Of a DNA stretch of 64,000 nt, positions 59,291-64,000 are shown piece after piece. Source of the DNA: Amylostereum areolatum (Eukaryota > Basidiomycota > Agaricomycetes > Russulales > Stereaceae); the NCBI GenBank assembly GCA_012932865.1, contig SAXG01000007.1, forward strand, positions 744,001-808,000, given 5' to 3'. The notes below the pieces were generated by a model that searched no databases, was not told the DNA's origin, and saw only the letters and a list, made by a program, of their open reading frames with translations. The first letter of the stretch is position 1, and every line of letters begins with the position of its first letter. A program made the translations under genes and the position numbers.

Positions 59291-61504
59291 CTAATTACGT
59301 CTGAATAGCTTTACCGGAACGCGGACGGGCACCAGCGCCGTACCTAGGAGACCGGCATTTCCTAGAACACGGGATTCATAGTTCTCCAAAGTCTCCCCTT
59401 CCTGGAGAACTGGTTCGACCTTCCACTCGTGGAGGAGGGAGGAGAGCACGGATAAGACTTCCGTCTGAGCGAACTTGCGTCCTTGGCGAAATAAAGATGG
59501 AAAACGAATGAGTACCAGGTCGAGTCTGCGGCGCTGCTTACTTACCCACACAGGTGCGGGGACCGTATCCGAACATAGGCGAGGTCACGCTCAGGACACG
59601 TTCTCCCACCGTGCAGGGCGGAATACCAACGGGTCCTCATAGACATCCGCATCGCGCACTACAATGAATGAGGCCATATAGTGACCAGTGCGAACATGAA
59701 GGACTCACTTGTCGCGATGATGTCGACGATCACGACGCTCCCCTTCTTGAGAACAATGGTGGCAGGTTCAGGATGCATGACAGCTATTGGGACATCCTCG
59801 GTCATCTCCCTCGGGATTATATAGGCAGTAGCTAGGGAAGAGACGCAGGTTACCGATACAGTGAGGAAGGGATAGCACAGAATTGTGTACTTACGACAAA
59901 GCCTTTGCGCCTCGTAGAAGCAGCGCAATGTATGTCCAAGTTCGGTTTCGTCCACACGAACCTAACCAAGGTCAGCATCGCACGCAGGGCGGGTTGGAGG
60001 CTTCTCACATCGGCATCTTGGGTCATCCAGGCCCTTTCGATCTCTTGATATGCTTTCTCCTGCTCATCCTGATATACGGACAGGTACGCAAGGGTGATGA
60101 CCAGTCCACTCGCCGTTGTCTCTGTAGGAACGAAGAGGCCTCCGTGAATAAATGGTGGCGATGTGAGATTGAATCCGGTGCCTCTCACCGTGTCCCGCGA
60201 AGAGTAGCGTGAACATGTTCGCAATCTTAGGGCCGCACCCAAGTCAGTACGGATCAAGTACAAGCGATCAACGCTTACCACTTCCTCCTCACTCATACTG
60301 AACTTGCCAAGGCTGAGAGCGGATGATACAAGACGGTCGAGTAAGTCCAGAGACGACGCCGCGGAGTCGCCGTCCTCCACCTGACTGCTCCTTGCGGCCC
60401 CGAAAGCGGTAGCCACATGGGAACTTCACAACAGACCACGACTTTCCCATCTTATGCAACCTGTGTATGATACCATCAGATCCTGGCATTCATGAGGAAG
60501 GAAAACTCGCGCGCGGACCTTTCAATAGGCAGCGAATACGCCCAGGACGGGGTGACTATCCGAGGGACGAGCGTCGACGCGACGACGCGAAACGCCTCGG
60601 AAAATTCGTAGTGATCGCCGCTGTTGTGCCAGGAGGTGCCGAAACCAAAGCCAGCTTTGGAGATGACCATCAAAGTCAGCTGAGAGAAGGTCAGAACGTT
60701 GGAGATCCGTGAGTCGTCATGACAGACCTTCAGCATGAGAGGGTGGATATTGTCGATGATAATTTCGGCCTTGCCATCCCACTTTTCGCCTTCGGTCATC
60801 TGGCGGTAGCTTGCTTTGGACTACTCCCCACCCCGACTCGAAGCTAGGTTATACCAAGGGTCAATCGCTGAGTCGAATGATGATATCGAAGGGAACGGCG
60901 CCGCGTACGTCTTCGTCGTAAAAGCAGGCGCAACGGCACGACGATAGCGCTTCCACAATTCTCCGCTGGAGGAAAGGATGTTTTCCCCCAAGAGTCTACC
61001 CATACTCGTAAGTGAACGTTGAAGAGGTCACGGATAAAGAAGTAACCTTTTCAGTGTCAGGTCGTAAGGCTTGATGGTATGGACTCGGCTTTCACTACCA
61101 AGAATCTGTTTCATGACCGCGAGCGAGCTTGTGTAGTGTAATGGCTTGTATGGGAGGAGGGGAACGATGGAGATGATGTCGTGAGTGTGGTGGAAGTATG
61201 CTGGAGGTAACGATAAACAACACGTCGTCGACAGTTTTCTCGGAGTACCCACCGGTGTGGCGATGTGTCCAATTCCAGGTGGTGCCAAGGACGAACGGAA
61301 TGCGAGAGAATAGGGTAGAAGACAGACTGAGGGGGCTCACGAGGGGCCGAAGGCCCGGAAGATTGTTCACGGCCTGCAGCAATAATGAGACAACGTCGAT
61401 GAGAAGACATCTGATTGAAAGAGACGAACCAGAAGAGCTGTGACATGCTTGTAGGCGCAGTATGCGATCACAGACGCTAGAGAGCCCAGGATGAAGGTAA
61501 ACAT
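59291..61504 (-). CDS. Cytochrome P450 (copy 2, inverted paralogue)
   Basis: The ATG at 61504 starts MFTFILGSLASVIAYCAYKH, aligned with the start of copy 1. All landmarks repeat: LPGLRPLVSPLS, HTHDIISIVPLLP, SGELWKRYRRAVAPAF, LTLMVISKAGFGFGTSW, AGHETTAS (about 60130-60190), EAQRLC (ExxR), IPREMTEDVPI, FRPARWENVS, FGYGPRTCVG / RKFAQTEV (about 59480-59575). The terminal exon ends VKLFRRN-stop at 59291. The intron pattern matches copy 1, so the pair arose by an inverted duplication. Extra single bases are visible at about 60425, 59593 and 59577. Three breaks in one gene could also mean real loss, but the protein sequence between them is well kept. Confidence 0.9.
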
Positions 61505-61939
61505 CGAGTCGTTAGTGACCAGCGGGAACACGCGGATACCAGCACGGGCGGGGGTCATCTTTATGGACGATTTGTCTGGTGTCGGTGAAACACATCTGTG
61601 GTCATTGGCCGGAGCGCTTTCACGCTGCCCTGTATTGAATGAATGATACACTGTACGATACATACAGCAGGAACGCGCCATGGTTCGCGGCGACGGGCCT
61701 TAGTATACGGGTAAACACCATACGCCGAACGGCCGCGTTCAGGGAGGAGGGGGAAAGAGAAAGATGGGGCGTGCGTCAAACTAAATCTTGGACACTTGCG
61801 GGCGCTGGCGTGAGGAGGTTGAGGAGATCTTAGATCTTGACCTCCGGCGCTTTCTTCGTGAACGCGGGGAGGAGCTGATTGTGTATCCTAGGCGGGGATG
61901 TCTCCTGGACGTGCCTGAAGTTGGCTGATGGTCAGGTTT
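61505..61939. other. Intergenic upstream of P450 copy 2
   Basis: Promoter side of P450 copy 2; no gene recognised. A 5'-extended start for the P450 (MTPARAG, at 61558) is possible. Confidence 0.45.
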
Positions 61940-62700
61940 CTGTCCCATGAACTGCTGGAAAGAGGTGACTCACCAAATCCCAAGCGACGTCCATACAACG
62001 ACAAGCCTCCAAATCTGCGTCGTCGAACACGATGCTCGAACCCCTGCCGCCCAATTGGAGCGCATTTTCCTCCAGGTTTGACTTGGCCGCGAACCTCTTG
62101 GACCTTGGATCCGATGAGGGTTAACCCCGTGAACGCAACCCTGTCGATGGATACGTCCCGTACCCGACCGCGATGTTTACCGCGCCCGGCAGGGATCCGG
62201 CTCGACTAGTCTCTCGTGGAGAGCCTGCAGGGTTCAAACAGAAGGTAGTTAGCCTCGACCACGACTTCAAGTTCCGCCATCCGTAGCGCGTTCAGCGGAG
62301 TGGACTATGCAGGTCCCAGGACGGCTTCAGCGCCTGCAAGACTGTACGGACCCCCGCCGCGAGTGCGGGACCTAGTCTCGCGCGACATCGTTCCGACTGG
62401 TGAGTAATATGTTAGCATGGGAAGTCAGGGGAGGCTGAGGTGGCGTCAGGGGTGCCAACAAGGCGTAGCGGGGTATGAGATGGGGGCAGGAAGGAAAAGA
62501 CGCGTACTTACGGGTAACGGCGGAGCTTTCCGTGGTATAGCCTGGCCACACCTGGCCACACACGCCGACGGGATCGCTCCGAGTATACAAGCAGTAGCTT
62601 CGCCTCACACGATCTGTCATTCCTGTCCAACCTGTGTCCGTCCATCGTACGTGGACTGTCGTAGAGTGTAAGGAGGGTCGACTTACTTGCCAGAATGAGT
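61940..62700 (-). pseudogene. Aldehyde dehydrogenase relic
   Basis: Minus-strand fragments in several frames match the middle of the NAD(P)-dependent aldehyde dehydrogenase family in the right order: LYTRSDPVGVCGQV (about 62535-62590), DFPML (about 62420), LGPALAAGVRTVL then KPSWDLHSPL (about 62290-62370), LNALRMAELEVVVEA, LPGAVNIAVGYG (about 62180), DRVAFTGLTLIGSKV (about 62105-62150) and LQLGGRGSSIVFDDADLEA (about 61995-62060). Stops and frame changes separate them, and the catalytic Cys region and both termini are absent. This is a decayed partial copy. Confidence 0.7.
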
Positions 62701-62976
62701 GTTGCAACGTGATCTTTGGGCACTTACGTAAGCACAGGCTTCAAGTAAGTATCCGGCGGGATGCGTCGACCTTCACCAGCCCTCAACCACCGATAGCATC
62801 TCATCTGTCCCCCTTTCTCAGATCGCATCGCATTCGTCTGCCTCGAATATACTCGATTTGATGACTAGTGAGGCGCTCTTCAGGCTGCAGGGGCCTTTCG
62901 AAAGGAACGTCGAGCGCGGCAGCTCACCGCTAATACAAAGCGATCAGGCCCTACGAATCCACAACCGACGGCATCC

Positions 62977-64000
62977 AAGCCTTACATCGTGTTCGGATAC
63001 GGCTCGCTCATATTTAAGGTAAATGACCTGGTATTGGATCGAAGATCTGTGGGATTAAATGTCGAGGGCGCGATGACAGCCTCCGCCACACACCATCGCA
63101 CAGAGTGAGTAGCTCTCCCGCCGATATCCGATATCGTGCGACGTGTCCGGAAAACTCACGCGTCTGTGTCAGCTCCAGGGTTTCTAAAAGGTTATGTTCG
63201 TCGCTTCGCGCAGAAATCGCATGACCATCGCGGTACGCCCGAGGTATGGTACCATCCCACAAACGCCTGTCCCATGTGCACGCGACCGACGAGAGGAGCA
63301 GAGCCCAGGACGCGTCGTGACGCTCGTGCACCAGGAAGATTGGAAAGGCTTTTCCGGATCGGTGAGTCTTTTTCCCGGATCCGTCGAGTGTACACGAGGC
63401 TCATGTGGGTGGGTCAGGATCCGTTCCCGCACGAAGATGTGGCTTGGGGCGTAGCTCACACCATCGACCCCGTCTACGCCGCCGAAGTACGGGATTACCT
63501 TGGTGCGCGTCCCCCTCCCTTTGTATCCATGCCCCAAGATGTCAACCTATAGCCGTTAGATTACCGCGAAAAGGCACGCCCCTTCGCTCTCCATTCCACC
63601 GCCTGAATCAGATAGCGAGACCACCCACCAGGACGGTTACACGATGGAACAAGTGGCCGTCTACGGCGTCGTGGACGGGGAGGAGCGCGTGCTCATTCCG
63701 GACGCGATCGTGCGTCCCCCTCATTTTCGTCTCCTAGCACATTCCACATACACTAATCATGCACATGCAGTGTTACGTCGGCCGTAACGACAACCCGTCC
63801 TTCAGTGCGTCTGCCCCCATTTTCTCTTCCCAGCCTCGTCCGCTAACCCGTAACTTAGTCGGGTCGGAACCTCTCGACGACCTCGCCCGCACGATCTGGA
63901 CGTCCGTCGGGCCTTCCGGGCCCAACAAAGTACTGCATAACTTGCCCGTCCCCGTACGGAGCTGACGATCGCGACAAGGAATACTTGTACAACCTTTCCG
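62977..64000 (+). CDS. ChaC-type gamma-glutamylcyclotransferase (3' end cut by window)
   Basis: Degrades glutathione to 5-oxoproline and Cys-Gly in the cytosol. KPYIVFGYGSLIFK at about 62977-63020 is the substrate-binding YGSL motif. After introns come PPPHTIAQ, PGFLKGYVRRFAQKSHDHRG (about 63180-63240), GRVVTLVHQEDWKGFSG (about 63310-63360), EDVAWGVAHTIDP, YAAEVRDYL, DYREKA, VAVYGVVDGEERVLIPDAI, CYVGRNDNPSF, EPLDDLARTIW and, after an intron, EYLYNL at the window edge. The start codon is not clear; an ATG at about 62862 is out of frame with the first motif. One or more frames around 63370-63410 are hard to join. Confidence 0.85.

Overview
This 64 kb window reads as nuclear DNA of a filamentous basidiomycete, most likely an Agaricomycete. 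Genes are dense and split by many 45-70 bp GT-AG introns. The gene content (a germin-like secreted cupin, families of P450s, F-box/LRR, MYND, CHAT-TPR and caspase-fold proteins) is typical of wood- and litter-decay mushrooms. The species cannot be named from the sequence.

Layout. 1-1.3 kb: 3' part of a secreted germin-like cupin gene. 3.2-32.1 kb: an accessory block dominated by seven caspase-fold (peptidase C14, metacaspase-like) paralogues, called A-G here. They form two subfamilies. Type I (A, B, C; 3.2-13 kb) ends in a tiny terminal exon reading NM-x-x-x-I-x-[FI]. Type II (D, E, F, G; 15.6-32.1 kb) has a conserved 21-nt microexon followed by a terminal exon containing [DE]Q[FL][LF]V. All seven keep the catalytic His and Cys motifs. 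Between them lie two copies of an unrecognised gene (H1 intact, H2 disrupted), a serine carboxypeptidase and a CmcJ/NvfI-type oxygenase gene. Caspase F carries a 1525-bp terminal-inverted-repeat element with a 9-bp target duplication; it sits exactly on the donor splice site of the microexon, so it may be spliced out as intron.

34-47 kb: an F-box/LRR protein, a DUF1771-Smr protein, a decayed MYND-finger gene, an unrecognised gene, and a large TPR-CHAT gene with about 12 repeats of 45 residues. CHAT is a second caspase-fold protease family, so the window holds two kinds of candidate cell-death or signalling protease. 48-56 kb: housekeeping genes TRM2-like tRNA methyltransferase, Rtf2, mitochondrial phosphatidylserine decarboxylase and branched-chain aminotransferase. 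56-61.5 kb: two convergent paralogous P450s. 62-64 kb: a relic of an aldehyde dehydrogenase and the 5' part of a ChaC-type gamma-glutamylcyclotransferase.

A caution for the whole window: many genes, including the probably essential PSD and BAT genes, need removal of one extra base to keep their family reading frame. At least a dozen such +1 sites are visible. This looks more like residual sequence error than wholesale gene death, so frameshifts reported below should be confirmed in reads before a gene is called a pseudogene.
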